Source: Halomonas ramblicola
Lineage (GTDB): Bacteria; Pseudomonadota; Gammaproteobacteria; Pseudomonadales; Halomonadaceae
Reading direction: 5' to 3'
Length of the DNA: 64,000 nucleotides
Assembly (NCBI RefSeq): GCF_030409215.1
Contig: NZ_JAUFPL010000025.1
Span: 202,320 to 266,319, forward strand
Shown here: positions 13,717 to 22,755 of the stretch, in pieces
Layout: every line of letters starts with the position of its first letter
Numbering within the stretch: position 1 is the stretch's first letter
Made by a program: the position numbers and the translations under genes
The notes under the pieces: generated by a model
What the model saw: only the letters and a program-made list of their open reading frames with translations
What the model was told of the DNA's origin: nothing
Database searches by the model: none

Positions 13717-16416
13717 ATGCCATTGATTCCTGCCAAGCTCGCCGGGCCTTGCCTGCCCCTGACGCTGGTGGCCCGTCCGCGCCTGAACGATCGCTTCGCA
13801 CTGGAGGAGCGGGTGCGCCTGCTGGTCGTCCAGGCACCGCCCGGCTACGGCAAGACCACCCTGGTGGCCGAGCGGCTGCCGGCCCTCGAGCAGCGCGCCG
13901 CCTGGCTGCGACTGGATACCCGCGACGACGAACCGCGACGCTTCGCCGCCTATTTCGGTGCCATGCTCGGCGAGCTGTGCGGCCGCGAGCTGCCCGACGC
14001 CGGCGACGCGGCCCCGCTGGCCGACCGGATGGAGGCCTGGCTCGCCGCGCTGCCGGCCGAGGCCGAGCCCGCGCGGCTGGTGCTCGACGACTTCGAGCAC
14101 CTCGCTGACCCCGAGATCCTCGCGGGCCTGATCGCCTGGCTGCGCCACCAGCCGCCCTGGCTGACCCTGACGGTGATCTCGCGGACCCGCCCGGCACTCG
14201 GGCTGCCGGCCCTGCGCCTGCGCGGCGAGCTGGAGGAGATCGGTGCCACCGAGCTGGCCTTCGACCTCGAGGAGGCCCAGACCCTGTGCGCCGAGCAGCT
14301 CAGCTTCCCGCCGGCGCGGGTCAGCCTGGAGCGCGCCCTGCGGCGCACCGGCGGCTGGGTCATGGCGCTGGACTGGCTGATCGCCCGTACCACCACCCGA
14401 GCGGGCTTCGACACCCTGGTGGACCGCCTGCGCGGCGAGCACCCCGACTTCGTGGCCTGGTTCGACGACCTGCTCGCCGCCGGCCTGCCCGTGGAGGAGC
14501 GGCGCTGGCTGCTGCAGCTGGGCGTGCTGGAGCGCTTCTCGCCGCCCCTGGTGGCCAGGCTGCTGGACGAGGGCTGGAGCGCCCAACGCCTCGAGGCCCT
14601 GGAGTCCGCAGGCCTGTTCGTGGAGCGCCTCGATCCCCACGACCAGTGGTACGGCTTCCATCCGCTGTTCGCCCAGTATCTAGGCTATCGGCGTCGCTCG
14701 CTCAGTCCGGCCAGCCAGCGGGGCCTGCACCGCCGGGCCGGCGAGGCCTGGCTGGCGCTGGGCGAGCCGGCCCTGGCCCTGGCCCAGGTGATCGAGGCCG
14801 CGGATCACGCGGCCCTGGCCGACCTGCTGGAGGCCCAGGGGCCCCAACTGCTGGCCAATGGCCACTTCGCGTTGCTGGCGCGGGCCCTGGCGGCGCTGGG
14901 CGACACGCGGCTGGTGGCCTCGCCGCGGCTGACCCTGCTGCTGGGCTGGGTCTCCCATGCCCAGTACCAATTCACGCGGACCCGCCAGGCCATCGACTGG
15001 ATCGAGGCCCAGCTCGATGAGCCGGAGTGGCAGGCCCTGGCCGCCGAGTTCGCCACCCTGCGCGCCCAACTGGCCATCAACCAAGGCGATGCCGAGCGCG
15101 CCGCGCCCCTGGCCGAGCGGGCCCTGACCCTGCCGGCTCACTACCTGGACGCCACTCCGGTGTCGGCGGCGGCGATACTGGCCGAGTCGCGCTTCGTGCA
15201 GGGGCATCTCGACGAGTCCCTGCAGCGCATCGCCGGCGTGGAGCGCGAGGCGCAACGCCTGGGCGACGACCAGTTGATGCTGTGGGCGCTGTGCCACCAG
15301 TCGGAGACCCTGGTCGCCCAGGGGCGTCTGCAGGCCGCCTTCGACGTCCAGGAGCGCGCACTCGCCCACGTGGAGCGCAGCGGCCTGGACCGGCTGCCGG
15401 TCGCGGAATTCCTCTACCGCATCCGCAGCCAGCTGCTCTGGGAGTGGCAGCGCCTGGACGAGTCCGAGCAGGCGGCCCTGACGGGGATCGCGGTACTCGA
15501 CAATCAGGGCGAGCGCTGGACCCTGCAGTGCCATATCGGCCTGGCCAAGGTGGCGCTGTCGCGGGGCGACCAGGCCCAGTGCGCCGACCATGTGCGCCGC
15601 CTGCGCAAGATACTGGCCGAGGGCGACTACCATATCGACTGGCAGGCCAACGCCCACGCCACCCTGCTGGCCTGGTGGCAGGCCAACGGCGATCTCGATG
15701 CCGTGGCGCGCTGGTTCCAGGAGGCGCCGCCCGGTGAGCCGGCGACGGCGACCAACCACTTCGCCCAGTGCAACCTGCGCAACCACGCCCGCGCCCTGAC
15801 CCTGCTGGGGCGCTTCGACGAGGCCGAGGCGCGGCTCCACGGCCTCGAGGAGCAGACCGCGCGGCTCGGCCTGGTCACCGACGCCAACCGCAACCGGCTG
15901 TGCCTGGCCGACCTGGCGTGGCGCCGCGGCGACAGCGAGGCGGCCCTGGCGCATCTCCACGAGGCGCTGCGCCTGGCGACCCGCACCGCCCTGGCTGGCA
16001 GCTTCCTGCGCCTGGGTGCGGCGCTTGCCGAGATGCTGCCCCGGCTGCTCGAGCGTGACGACCTCGACGCCCTGTGCCGCCGGCATGCCGAGCGGTTGCT
16101 CGACCTGGCCAGGCGCCGACGCGACTTCACCAGTGCGGTGCGTCTGATGCTCGACGACTCGGTGATCGAGGCGATCGTCTCGCGGCCCGACGTCCCCGAG
16201 CTGATCCGTGTCTCGCCGCTGACCCGCCGCGAGTGGCAGATCCTCGGGCTGATCCACGCCGGGCTCTCCAACGAGCAGATCGCCGAGCAGCTCGCGGTGG
16301 CCCCGACCACCGTCAAGACGCATATCCGCAGCCTCTACCAGAAGCAGGGCATCCGCCGCCGCGAGGAGGCGGTGGCCCTGGCCGCCGACCTGCTCGCCCA
16401 TATCCAGGGGGAGTAG
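13717..16416 (+). CDS. malT: MalT-type ATP-dependent LuxR-family activator
   Basis: An 899-residue regulator, close to the roughly 900 residues of E. coli MalT. An STAND NTPase domain has Walker A APPGYGKTT at residues 40-48, followed by a long tetratricopeptide-like sensor. The C-terminal LuxR helix-turn-helix starts near residue 835 with LTRREWQILGLIHAGLSNEQ. The start at 13717 has GAGGGG upstream. MalT proteins bind maltotriose and ATP and activate maltose genes. Likely targets are the next operon (alpha-glucosidase and MalK), which begins 151 bp downstream and carries MalT-box-like sequences. It probably adds positive control to the LacI-type repression. Confidence 0.95.
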   Translation: MPLIPAKLAGPCLPLTLVARPRLNDRFALEERVRLLVVQAPPGYGKTTLVAERLPALEQRAAWLRLDTRDDEPRRFAAYFGAMLGELCGRELPDAGDAAPLADRMEAWLAALPAEAEPARLVLDDFEHLADPEILAGLIAWLRHQPPWLTLTVISRTRPALGLPALRLRGELEEIGATELAFDLEEAQTLCAEQLSFPPARVSLERALRRTGGWVMALDWLIARTTTRAGFDTLVDRLRGEHPDFVAWFDDLLAAGLPVEERRWLLQLGVLERFSPPLVARLLDEGWSAQRLEALESAGLFVERLDPHDQWYGFHPLFAQYLGYRRRSLSPASQRGLHRRAGEAWLALGEPALALAQVIEAADHAALADLLEAQGPQLLANGHFALLARALAALGDTRLVASPRLTLLLGWVSHAQYQFTRTRQAIDWIEAQLDEPEWQALAAEFATLRAQLAINQGDAERAAPLAERALTLPAHYLDATPVSAAAILAESRFVQGHLDESLQRIAGVEREAQRLGDDQLMLWALCHQSETLVAQGRLQAAFDVQERALAHVERSGLDRLPVAEFLYRIRSQLLWEWQRLDESEQAALTGIAVLDNQGERWTLQCHIGLAKVALSRGDQAQCADHVRRLRKILAEGDYHIDWQANAHATLLAWWQANGDLDAVARWFQEAPPGEPATATNHFAQCNLRNHARALTLLGRFDEAEARLHGLEEQTARLGLVTDANRNRLCLADLAWRRGDSEAALAHLHEALRLATRTALAGSFLRLGAALAEMLPRLLERDDLDALCRRHAERLLDLARRRRDFTSAVRLMLDDSVIEAIVSRPDVPELIRVSPLTRREWQILGLIHAGLSNEQIAEQLAVAPTTVKTHIRSLYQKQGIRRREEAVALAADLLAHIQGE

Positions 16417-16430
16417 GGCGCTGGCGGCGT

Positions 16431-16486
16431 TCTCCTCCCCCCCGCTACGCCGGGTCCTCCGCCCCCGGGAGGATGTCCTCCTCCCC
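16431..16486 (-). promoter_or_regulatory. MalT-box-like sequences before the second alpha-glucosidase operon
   Basis: On the minus strand GGGGAGGAGG (16477-16486) fits the E. coli MalT box GGGGA(T/G)GAGG, and GGGGAGGAGA (16431-16440) has one mismatch. The region is GC- and purine/pyrimidine-biased, so chance matches are possible. Confidence 0.4.
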
Positions 16487-16567
16487 GGCCCTCTGCACCA
16501 TGAGCCTGACGCCTTTCCGGGGCCGGTCCGCCCGGCCCGTTGATTTCGCACCAAGAGGACAGCAGAC

Positions 16568-18226
16568 ATGACACAGATCGTGGGCCGGCAGGGCGCCGAC
16601 TGGTGGCGCGGCGCGGTGATCTACCAGATCTATCCGCGCAGCTTCCAGGACGCGGGCGGCGACGGCATCGGCGACCTCCAGGGCGTGATCGAGCGCCTCG
16701 ACTACATCGCCTCGCTGAACGTCGACGCCATCTGGCTATCGCCCTTCTTCACCTCGCCGATGAAGGACTTCGGCTACGACGTCAGCGACTACCGCGGCGT
16801 CGACCCGATGTTCGGCACCCTGGAGGACTTCGACCGCCTGGTGGAGGCGGCCCACGCCCGGGGCCTCAGGGTCACCATCGACCAGGTGCTCTCGCACTCA
16901 TCGGACCAGCACCCCTGGTTCCAGGAGAGCCGCGCCAGCCGCGACAACGCCCGCGCCGACTGGTACGTCTGGGCCGACCCCCGACCCGACGGCGCGCCGC
17001 CCACCAACTGGCAGGCGATCTTCGGCGGCTCCGCCTGGCAGTGGGACACCCGGCGCTGCCAGTACTACCTGCACAACTTCCTGGCCAGCCAGCCGGATCT
17101 CAATTTCCGCAATCCCGAGGTGGTCGAGGCGATCCTCGGCGAGGTGCGCTTCTGGCTGGAGCGCGGCGTCGACGGCTTCCGCCTCGATGCGGTCAACTTC
17201 TGCACCCACGGCGAGCTCAAGGACAACCCGCCCCGGGAGGAAATCGTCGAGGGCTTCATCGGGGTACGTCCCGACAACCCCTATGCCTTCCAACGGCATA
17301 TCCACGACAAGACCCAGCCCGAGAACCTGGCCTTCCTGGAACGGCTGCGCGCCCTGCTCGACGAGTATCCCGGTACCACCAGCGTCGGCGAGGTGGGCGA
17401 CGACGACTCGCTGGGCGTGATGGCCGAGTACACCCGGGGCGGCAAGCGCCTGCACATGTGCTACTCCTTCAACCTGCTCACCGAGCAGGCCGATCCGGAC
17501 TATCTGCACGCCACCCTCACCGAGATGGAGGCGCGCATCGGCGACGGCTGGCCCTGCTGGGCGCTGGGCAACCACGACGTGACCCGCCTGGCGACCCGTT
17601 GGGACGCCGAGGGCCACGCCGAGAAGCTGCGCCTCTATATGGCCTTCCTGTTCACCCAGCGCGGCAGCGTCTGCCTCTATCAGGGCGAGGAGTTGGGCCT
17701 GACCGAGGCATCGCTTTCCTTCGAGCAACTGGTGGACCCGGCCGGCATCACCTTCTGGCCCAGCTACAAGGGCCGCGACGGCTGCCGCACCCCCCAGCCC
17801 TGGGTCGCCGAGGCCCCGCACGGCGGCTTCTCCACGGCAGCGCCCTGGCTGCCGGTGCCCGACGCCCACCGGGGCCTCGCCGTCGACCGGCAGGACGCCG
17901 ACCCCGAGTCGCTGCTCAACGCCTATCGCGCCTTCCTGGCCTTTCGCCGCGGGCTGCCGGCGCTGGTCAAGGGCGAGATCCACTACCATGCGGTGCGCGA
18001 CCGGGTGCTCTGCCTGGAGCGCAGCCACGGCGGGCAGCGCCTGCTGGTGGCCCTGAACTTCGCCGATGCGCCTCGCGAACTCCCGGCGCCCGTCGAGGCC
18101 GAGGCACTGCCCGACGCCCCGGCGCTGGTCAACGGCCGCTGGGCCGCGGGCCGGCTCGCACTTCCCCCCCACGGCATCGCCATCGCGCGCTGCCCCGCAC
18201 AGGAGGACCTCTCATGGGACGTCTGA
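16568..18226 (+). CDS. Alpha-glucosidase, GH13 subfamily 23-like (paralogue B)
   Basis: A 552-residue alpha-glucosidase with D207 (GFRLDAVN), E275 (TSVGEVGD) and D337 (ALGNHDVT). It is about nine-tenths identical in protein to the gene at 4115-5773 but points the other way. The identical 374-bp block and near-identical flanks contrast with a diverged stretch around residues 305-350 and 395-410. An AAGAGGACAG ribosome region precedes the ATG. Its stop overlaps the start of a MalK-type ATPase by 13 bp, so the two are co-translated. MalT-box-like sites upstream suggest maltose induction. Confidence 0.95.
   Translation: MTQIVGRQGADWWRGAVIYQIYPRSFQDAGGDGIGDLQGVIERLDYIASLNVDAIWLSPFFTSPMKDFGYDVSDYRGVDPMFGTLEDFDRLVEAAHARGLRVTIDQVLSHSSDQHPWFQESRASRDNARADWYVWADPRPDGAPPTNWQAIFGGSAWQWDTRRCQYYLHNFLASQPDLNFRNPEVVEAILGEVRFWLERGVDGFRLDAVNFCTHGELKDNPPREEIVEGFIGVRPDNPYAFQRHIHDKTQPENLAFLERLRALLDEYPGTTSVGEVGDDDSLGVMAEYTRGGKRLHMCYSFNLLTEQADPDYLHATLTEMEARIGDGWPCWALGNHDVTRLATRWDAEGHAEKLRLYMAFLFTQRGSVCLYQGEELGLTEASLSFEQLVDPAGITFWPSYKGRDGCRTPQPWVAEAPHGGFSTAAPWLPVPDAHRGLAVDRQDADPESLLNAYRAFLAFRRGLPALVKGEIHYHAVRDRVLCLERSHGGQRLLVALNFADAPRELPAPVEAEALPDAPALVNGRWAAGRLALPPHGIAIARCPAQEDLSWDV
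16811..17184 (+). repeat. 374-bp perfect inverted repeat, copy 2
   Basis: Identical to the reverse complement of 5154-5527. It lies in the coding sequence of alpha-glucosidase paralogue B and includes synonymous positions, so protein-level selection alone does not explain the identity. Confidence 0.95.
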
Positions 18227-19329
18227 CACTGGAAGGAATCGGCAAGGACTACGATGGCGTGGAGATCTCCCGCGACATCGACCTGACCATCGAGGACGGC
18301 GAGTTCGTGGTCTTCGTCGGGCCCTCGGGCTGCGGCAAGTCGACCCTGCTGCGGATGGTCGCCGGCCTCGAGGACATCACCCGCGGCGAGATGTGCCTGA
18401 ACGGCGAGCGGATCAACGAGATCCCTCCCCAGGAGCGCGACATCGGCATGGTCTTCCAGTCCTACGCGCTCTACCCCCACATGACGGTGGCCGAGAACAT
18501 GGCCTTCGGCCTCAAGCTGGCGCGGGCCGACAAGGACGAGATTCGCCGCCGCGTGGAGCAGGCCGCCGCCATGCTGCACCTCACCGAGCTGCTCGAACGC
18601 CGGCCCAAGGACCTCTCCGGCGGCCAGCGCCAGCGGGTGGCCATCGGCCGTACCCTGGTCAAGCAGCCGGCGGTGTTCCTGTTCGACGAGCCGCTCTCCA
18701 ACCTGGATGCGGCGCTCAGGGTCGATATGCGAGTGCAGATCGCCGAACTGCACAAGCGGCTGCGCGCCACCATGATCTACGTCACCCACGACCAGGTGGA
18801 GGCGATGACCCTGGCCGACCGCATCGTGCTGCTCGCGGGCGGTGGCATCGCCCAGGTCGGCGCGCCGCTGTCGCTCTACCACTTCCCCAGGAGCCTGGAG
18901 GTGGCCGAATTCATCGGCTCGCCGCGCATCAATACCCTGCCGGTGGAGGTGGTCGACCCCGGCCGCCGCCACACCGCGGTGCGGCTGCCCGGCGGCGAGC
19001 TGCTGCGGGTGGCGGTGGACGGCTCGCGGCTGGCCGCCGGCGAGCGCGCCACCCTGGGGGTCCGCGCCGAGGACTTCGTTGCCGCCGACCAGGCCGAGGC
19101 GAGCCTGCCGGCGACGCTGATGGTGGCCGAGAAGCTCGGCTACGAGACCCTGGCCCACCTGCAGGTGGCGGGCGTGGAGGCCACCCTCACCCGGCGCCTG
19201 GACGGCCTGGTCCACCTGGAGGAGCACCAGGCGATGACCCTGGGGCTGGCCGGGGACCACTGCCACCTGTTCGGCGCCGACGGCCGAGCCTGTGAGCGCC
19301 AGGTGGCGATCCCCGGCGTTAGCCATTGA
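18214..19329 (+). CDS. malK: Sugar ABC transporter ATPase, MalK family (second copy)
   Basis: A 371-residue ATPase with Walker A GPSGCGKST, signature LSGGQRQRVAIGR, Walker B VFLFDEPLSNLDA and a C-terminal TOBE region ending GDHCHLFGADG. The ATG at 18214 has a strong AGGAGG site and overlaps the end of the alpha-glucosidase gene. It is related to the ATPase at 5807-6913 but clearly divergent. No permease genes accompany it, so it may power the same AglFG-like membrane pair under MalT control or serve a transporter elsewhere. In MalK proteins the C-terminal domain can also bind and inhibit MalT. Confidence 0.95.
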   Translation: MGRLTLEGIGKDYDGVEISRDIDLTIEDGEFVVFVGPSGCGKSTLLRMVAGLEDITRGEMCLNGERINEIPPQERDIGMVFQSYALYPHMTVAENMAFGLKLARADKDEIRRRVEQAAAMLHLTELLERRPKDLSGGQRQRVAIGRTLVKQPAVFLFDEPLSNLDAALRVDMRVQIAELHKRLRATMIYVTHDQVEAMTLADRIVLLAGGGIAQVGAPLSLYHFPRSLEVAEFIGSPRINTLPVEVVDPGRRHTAVRLPGGELLRVAVDGSRLAAGERATLGVRAEDFVAADQAEASLPATLMVAEKLGYETLAHLQVAGVEATLTRRLDGLVHLEEHQAMTLGLAGDHCHLFGADGRACERQVAIPGVSH

Positions 19330-19366
19330 GTCAGACGACGAGATAGCCCCTTGGATGCGGCTCGGC

Positions 19367-20557
19367 TTAGCGGGCCGCCTTGAGCTCCCTCAGCACCCCC
19401 TGGGCCAGACACCAGCCGGCTACCAGGAAGGCCAGCATGCCGGCGAGGATGGCGCCGAAGGGCGCCCCCAAGTCGATGGCAATGCCCAGCACCGCCGGAG
19501 CCAGTCCGGTGGAGAAGACCATGCAGGCGCTCAGGGTGGCGCGTACCGTGCCCAGGTGCTCGGCACCCCAACTGCGCACTAGCACGCTGGTGGCGATGGG
19601 CTCCTGGGCGCCCATGGCCAGCCCGCCGCCGACCATCAGCGCCCAGACGCCGAGGTCGCCACCCACGGCCATGGCGACCACCAGGGCCAGGGCGAAGGGC
19701 AGCAGGTAGAGGCGCGCCAGGCGCACCGGGCCGAGCCTGTCCACCCAGCGGCCGCCGAGCAGGGCGCCGGGCATCTTGGCGAGGCCCATGCCGGTGAGCG
19801 CCAGGGCATAGACGCCGAGGCTCGACCCCAGGTCCTCGGTCATCACCGCCTGGTAGATGAACAGCCCGGTCATGGTCACCGGCAGGATCATCAGCAGCGG
19901 CAGCAGCTTCCAGAAGCGCGCCTCGCGGAAGGGGCGCGGGCCGTCGCGGCGCTGGCCCCTGGCCGGGCGCTGCCCCGGGGCCCTGGGCCAGGGGGCGCGC
20001 AGCAGCAGTGTGCCCCAAGCGAGCCCCAGCACCAGCACGAAGAGCCCCCACAGCTCCCGCCAGCCCAGCCACACCAGTAGTGCCGCCACCAGCGGGGGGA
20101 GTGCCGTCTCCCCGACCATCAAACCTATGCCCGTCAATCCCAGGGCCCGGCCGCGGAGGTCGGTGAATTCCCGGCCGGCCAGGGTGTTGCCCAGGTGGGG
20201 CATCATGCCCTGGCCGCAGAAGCGTACCAGGCCCAGGCCCAGCAGCCCCAGGCCCCACCAGGGGGACAGGGTTAGCAGCAGCACCCCGCCGAGCAGGCCA
20301 CTCAGCACCAGCAGGGCGAAGCGCCGTGGCGGGATCCAGTCGATGCTCGGGCCCAGGCGCAGCACGGCGAAGCCGGCGATCAGGGTGACCACGGCATAGG
20401 CGGTGCCGAACTGCCCGGCGGAGAGCCCCAGGTGCTCGCTGATCGGCGCCTGGAAGAGGCCGATGAAGAAGCTCTGGCCCAGGCTCGAGGAGAACATCGC
20501 CAGGAAGGCGATGCCGATCAGGCCGCGGTGGTCTCTCAACAGGATGCGATAGCTCAT
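19367..20557 (-). CDS. Major facilitator superfamily transporter
   Basis: A 396-residue inner-membrane protein with about twelve hydrophobic segments and no signal peptide. The N-terminal half contains GQSFFIGLFQAPI; a loop after segment six is rich in Arg and Pro (PGQRPARGQRRDG). The start at 20557 has AGGGAGGG upstream; a longer frame would run into the divergent zinc-finger gene. It is convergent with the MalK gene, with a 37-bp gap, and stands alone. The substrate cannot be deduced. Confidence 0.9.
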   Translation of the reverse strand: MSYRILLRDHRGLIGIAFLAMFSSSLGQSFFIGLFQAPISEHLGLSAGQFGTAYAVVTLIAGFAVLRLGPSIDWIPPRRFALLVLSGLLGGVLLLTLSPWWGLGLLGLGLVRFCGQGMMPHLGNTLAGREFTDLRGRALGLTGIGLMVGETALPPLVAALLVWLGWRELWGLFVLVLGLAWGTLLLRAPWPRAPGQRPARGQRRDGPRPFREARFWKLLPLLMILPVTMTGLFIYQAVMTEDLGSSLGVYALALTGMGLAKMPGALLGGRWVDRLGPVRLARLYLLPFALALVVAMAVGGDLGVWALMVGGGLAMGAQEPIATSVLVRSWGAEHLGTVRATLSACMVFSTGLAPAVLGIAIDLGAPFGAILAGMLAFLVAGWCLAQGVLRELKAAR

Positions 20558-20675
20558 GGGCCCTCCCTGGCCGTGACGGGTGATGGGGGGAAGCAAGGGT
20601 GGCATCATGCCCAGGAAGCGACATGATACCAGCCCGGGGAGGCGGGCGGCGGCCCGACCCCGAAGAGGAGGCCAT

Positions 20676-21017
20676 ATGAACCATCCCGAACTGGACATGG
20701 GCGAGGTACGCGAGCGCCTGGCGGCTCTGCGTGCCAGACTCGAGGAGGAGAGCGCCTCCAGCAGCGACGCCCGCGACACCGTGATGCTCGACCAGACATC
20801 GGTGGGGCGCCTCTCGCGCATGGACGCCCTGCAGGGCCAGGCCATGGCCAAGGCCGAGGAGCAGCGCCGCCAGCTGGCGCTCAAGCGCATCACCGCTGCC
20901 CTGACGCGCATCGAACGCGGCGAGTATGGCGAGTGTATCGAATGCGGGGAATGGATCGGCAGGGCGCGCCTCGAATGGGACCCCCTGGTGTTGAAGTGTA
21001 TCGACTGCGCCGAGTGA
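20676..21017 (+). CDS. DksA/TraR-family zinc-finger protein
   Basis: A 113-residue protein. The N-terminal half is helical and charged. The C-terminal zinc finger has Cys87, Cys90, Cys108 and Cys111 (C-x2-C-x17-C-x2-C; ECIECGEW and KCIDCAE), as in DksA and TraR proteins that enter the RNA polymerase secondary channel. It is shorter than E. coli DksA (151 residues). The start at 20676 has AGAGGAG. Its exact target is unknown. Confidence 0.9.
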   Translation: MNHPELDMGEVRERLAALRARLEEESASSSDARDTVMLDQTSVGRLSRMDALQGQAMAKAEEQRRQLALKRITAALTRIERGEYGECIECGEWIGRARLEWDPLVLKCIDCAE

Positions 21018-21028
21018 TTCGGTGATAC

Positions 21029-21061
21029 TCACTGGCCTTCTGGCAAATAGCCAGTGATTCT
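21029..21061 (+). terminator. Hairpin after the DksA-like gene
   Basis: TCACTGGC (21029-21036) pairs perfectly with GCCAGTGA (21050-21057) over a 13-base loop and is followed by TTCTTT. Confidence 0.55.
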
Positions 21062-21094
21062 TTCCTGGCGATGGTAAACGAGGAGACCGAGCCC

Positions 21095-21466
21095 ATGACC
21101 ATCATTCGGCATGACACCAAGGCGCGCATGAGCCGCGCCGTGATCCACGACGGCGTGGCCTACCTGTGTGGCCAGGTGGCGGGCCCCGAGGCGCGTCACG
21201 GCGATATCGCCGAGCAGACGAAGAGCATGCTGGCGCGCCTCGACGCCCTGCTCACCGAGATCGGCTCGAGCCGCGAGCACCTGCTCACGGCCACCCTCTA
21301 CCTCAAGGACGGCCATGACTTCGCCGCCATGAACGAGGTGTGGGACGCCTGGGTGCCCACCGGCCACGCCCCGGCGCGCACCTGCGTCTGCGCGCCGATG
21401 CCCGCCGACGAACTCAAGGTGGAGATTACCGTCACCGCCGTGGTGATCGGCGAATACAGCTACTAA
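21095..21466 (+). CDS. RidA (YjgF/YER057c/UK114) family protein
   Basis: A 123-residue small cytoplasmic protein of the RidA fold, starting [16 protein letters not shown]. The family motif around [18 protein letters not shown] and a conserved C-terminal region with ARTCVCAP and VEITVTA are present. RidA proteins hydrolyse reactive enamine/imine intermediates of amino-acid metabolism, and an Arg (here the R of PARTCV) is the usual key residue. I chose 21095 over 21071 because GAGGAG lies just upstream. It appears monocistronic. Confidence 0.9.
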   Translation: MTIIRHDTKARMSRAVIHDGVAYLCGQVAGPEARHGDIAEQTKSMLARLDALLTEIGSSREHLLTATLYLKDGHDFAAMNEVWDAWVPTGHAPARTCVCAPMPADELKVEITVTAVVIGEYSY

Positions 21467-21488
21467 CCGGCTGCCGGGAGTTGCCTTC

Positions 21489-21566
21489 TCACGGCCGCAG
21501 GCGTCGCGAGAGGGCGCCCGCGGCGCTGTTCAGGGCCGCGGTGACCAGCAGCAGGAAGAAGGCCAC
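21489..21566 (-). CDS. Possible 25-residue hydrophobic peptide
   Basis: A GTG start at 21566 is preceded at good spacing by AGGAGGAGG, one of the strongest ribosome sites in the window. The peptide has a hydrophobic stretch (FFLLLVTAALNSAAGAL) and a basic tail (SRRLRP), like a single-pass membrane peptide. It lies about 70 bp downstream of the phosphopantetheinyl transferase gene on the same strand, at the end of the APE cluster. I know of no relative, and chance remains possible. Confidence 0.35.
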   Translation of the reverse strand: MAFFLLLVTAALNSAAGALSRRLRP

Positions 21567-21636
21567 GTTAAACCTCCTCCTGTGGGAATGGTAAGGGAAG
21601 GCATTGTCGTGGCTGACCGGGGCTCCAGCTACGGGG

Positions 21637-22260
21637 TCAGACGAGGGACGCAGGCGTCAGGGGCGCCGGCATCAGCGCCGGGGGAGCGACGATCCGCAGC
21701 TCCGGTGCATAGGCGCAGAGGCTCAGGGTCCAGGCGTTGTCCTGCCAGCGCCAGGCGCGGGGCCCCTTCGCCGCGGTCAGGGTTTCCAGGCGGGTGGCGA
21801 ACAGCGTTGCCGGCGGACGACCGCTCAGGCTCTCTAGCTTGAACAGCGCCTCGTGGAGGGTCCAGGCCCGGTAGAAGGCTGTCAGGGGCGCCTCGGCCTC
21901 GAGGATGCGACGGCGTATCCAGGCCTCGGGCAGGTAATCGACCCGAGCCGCCAGACCCCGCCGATGCCGGGGCCTGGCATGTTCCAGGTCGAGGCCCAAC
22001 GGGCAGTCGGCCAGGGCCGCGACCACCCGGCCATCACGATGGCTCAGGCTGGCGTGCAGCCCGGGCGGCATGCCCGGATGACGCGGCGGACCGGCGCCTC
22101 TGGGGGACCAGCCCGCCACGGGGCAGTTCAGCCCGTGCTCGGCGGCCAGCTCGCTCAGCAGCTCCCGGCCGCGGCGGGACTGGCTGGCGCCGTCGCGGCT
22201 TGCCCACCCCTCGCGCAGCGCCAGGCAGGGCGGGGCCTCGTCAGCGCAGGGTGACGACAT
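21637..22260 (-). CDS. 4'-phosphopantetheinyl transferase of the aryl-polyene cluster
   Basis: A 207-residue Sfp-superfamily enzyme that would attach phosphopantetheine from CoA to the two cluster acyl carrier proteins. Visible signatures are HASLSHRDG, the metal-binding GLDLE (D91, E93) and FYRAWTLHEALFK. The last normally reads WxxKEAxxK; here the lysine is His136, while E137 and K141 are kept. The start overlaps the end of the preceding secreted-protein gene by 20 bp. It is the last gene of the APE operon apart from the tentative small peptide. Confidence 0.9.
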   Translation of the reverse strand: MSSPCADEAPPCLALREGWASRDGASQSRRGRELLSELAAEHGLNCPVAGWSPRGAGPPRHPGMPPGLHASLSHRDGRVVAALADCPLGLDLEHARPRHRRGLAARVDYLPEAWIRRRILEAEAPLTAFYRAWTLHEALFKLESLSGRPPATLFATRLETLTAAKGPRAWRWQDNAWTLSLCAYAPELRIVAPPALMPAPLTPASLV

Positions 22261-22684
22261 CGCCGCGCAGCGCGACGCCGGCCATCAGCATGCCGGCATG
22301 GCACTCGTACTCGTCGCGGGAAACCATGGGTTCGCGCTTGTAGAAGCTCTCGATATTGATCACCGCGTTGCCGCCCTCGGCCTGGACGCGCTCCTGAAGG
22401 CTGAGCAGCGCCGACAGCATGACCCAGCGACAGGCTTCCTCGTCGCTCTTGTTGAAGGCGTTGGTCTTCTTGTTGGTGACGAAGTTGCCGTGACGCTCGG
22501 CGACGGTGCCTGGGGGGGTATCGGCGAACACGAAACGGATGTTCGGGTCCAGCTTCTCTCGGGCCTCCGGCGTGTTCATGGCCTCCTCGATGGGCAGCAG
22601 ATGACGGGTATCGCGGGCCTGGGCCGAGGTCGCCAGGGCCAGGCCGGCCACCAGGGCCGTGATCGAGAGCAGTCCTTTCTTCAT
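22241..22684 (-). CDS. Small secreted protein of the APE cluster, unknown function
   Basis: A 147-residue protein with a clear signal peptide (MKKGLLSITALVAGLALA to SAQA-RD) and two cysteines late in the chain (EACRW and EYECHAG). The start at 22684 has AAGGAA upstream. I recall that similar APE-cluster proteins are sometimes labelled excinuclease-like, but nothing here resembles a nucleotide-binding site, so I assign no activity. It follows apeR by 71 bp, the largest gap in the cluster, and overlaps the transferase gene downstream. Confidence 0.82.
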   Translation of the reverse strand: MKKGLLSITALVAGLALATSAQARDTRHLLPIEEAMNTPEAREKLDPNIRFVFADTPPGTVAERHGNFVTNKKTNAFNKSDEEACRWVMLSALLSLQERVQAEGGNAVINIESFYKREPMVSRDEYECHAGMLMAGVALRGDVVTLR

Positions 22685-22755
22685 GGTGGGTTCCTTCATC
22701 GGTTGGGATGAGAGGCCCGGCGGCAGGCGGCCGGGCCGTGGGAGGCCGGATGGCC

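Noticed and set aside
16540-18200. A frame running through the second alpha-glucosidase and continuing into malK, as if a 929-residue fusion
   Set aside because: Its first part is an out-of-frame reading of the glucosidase with Arg-rich nonsense. The malK gene has its own AGGAGG and ATG at 18214.
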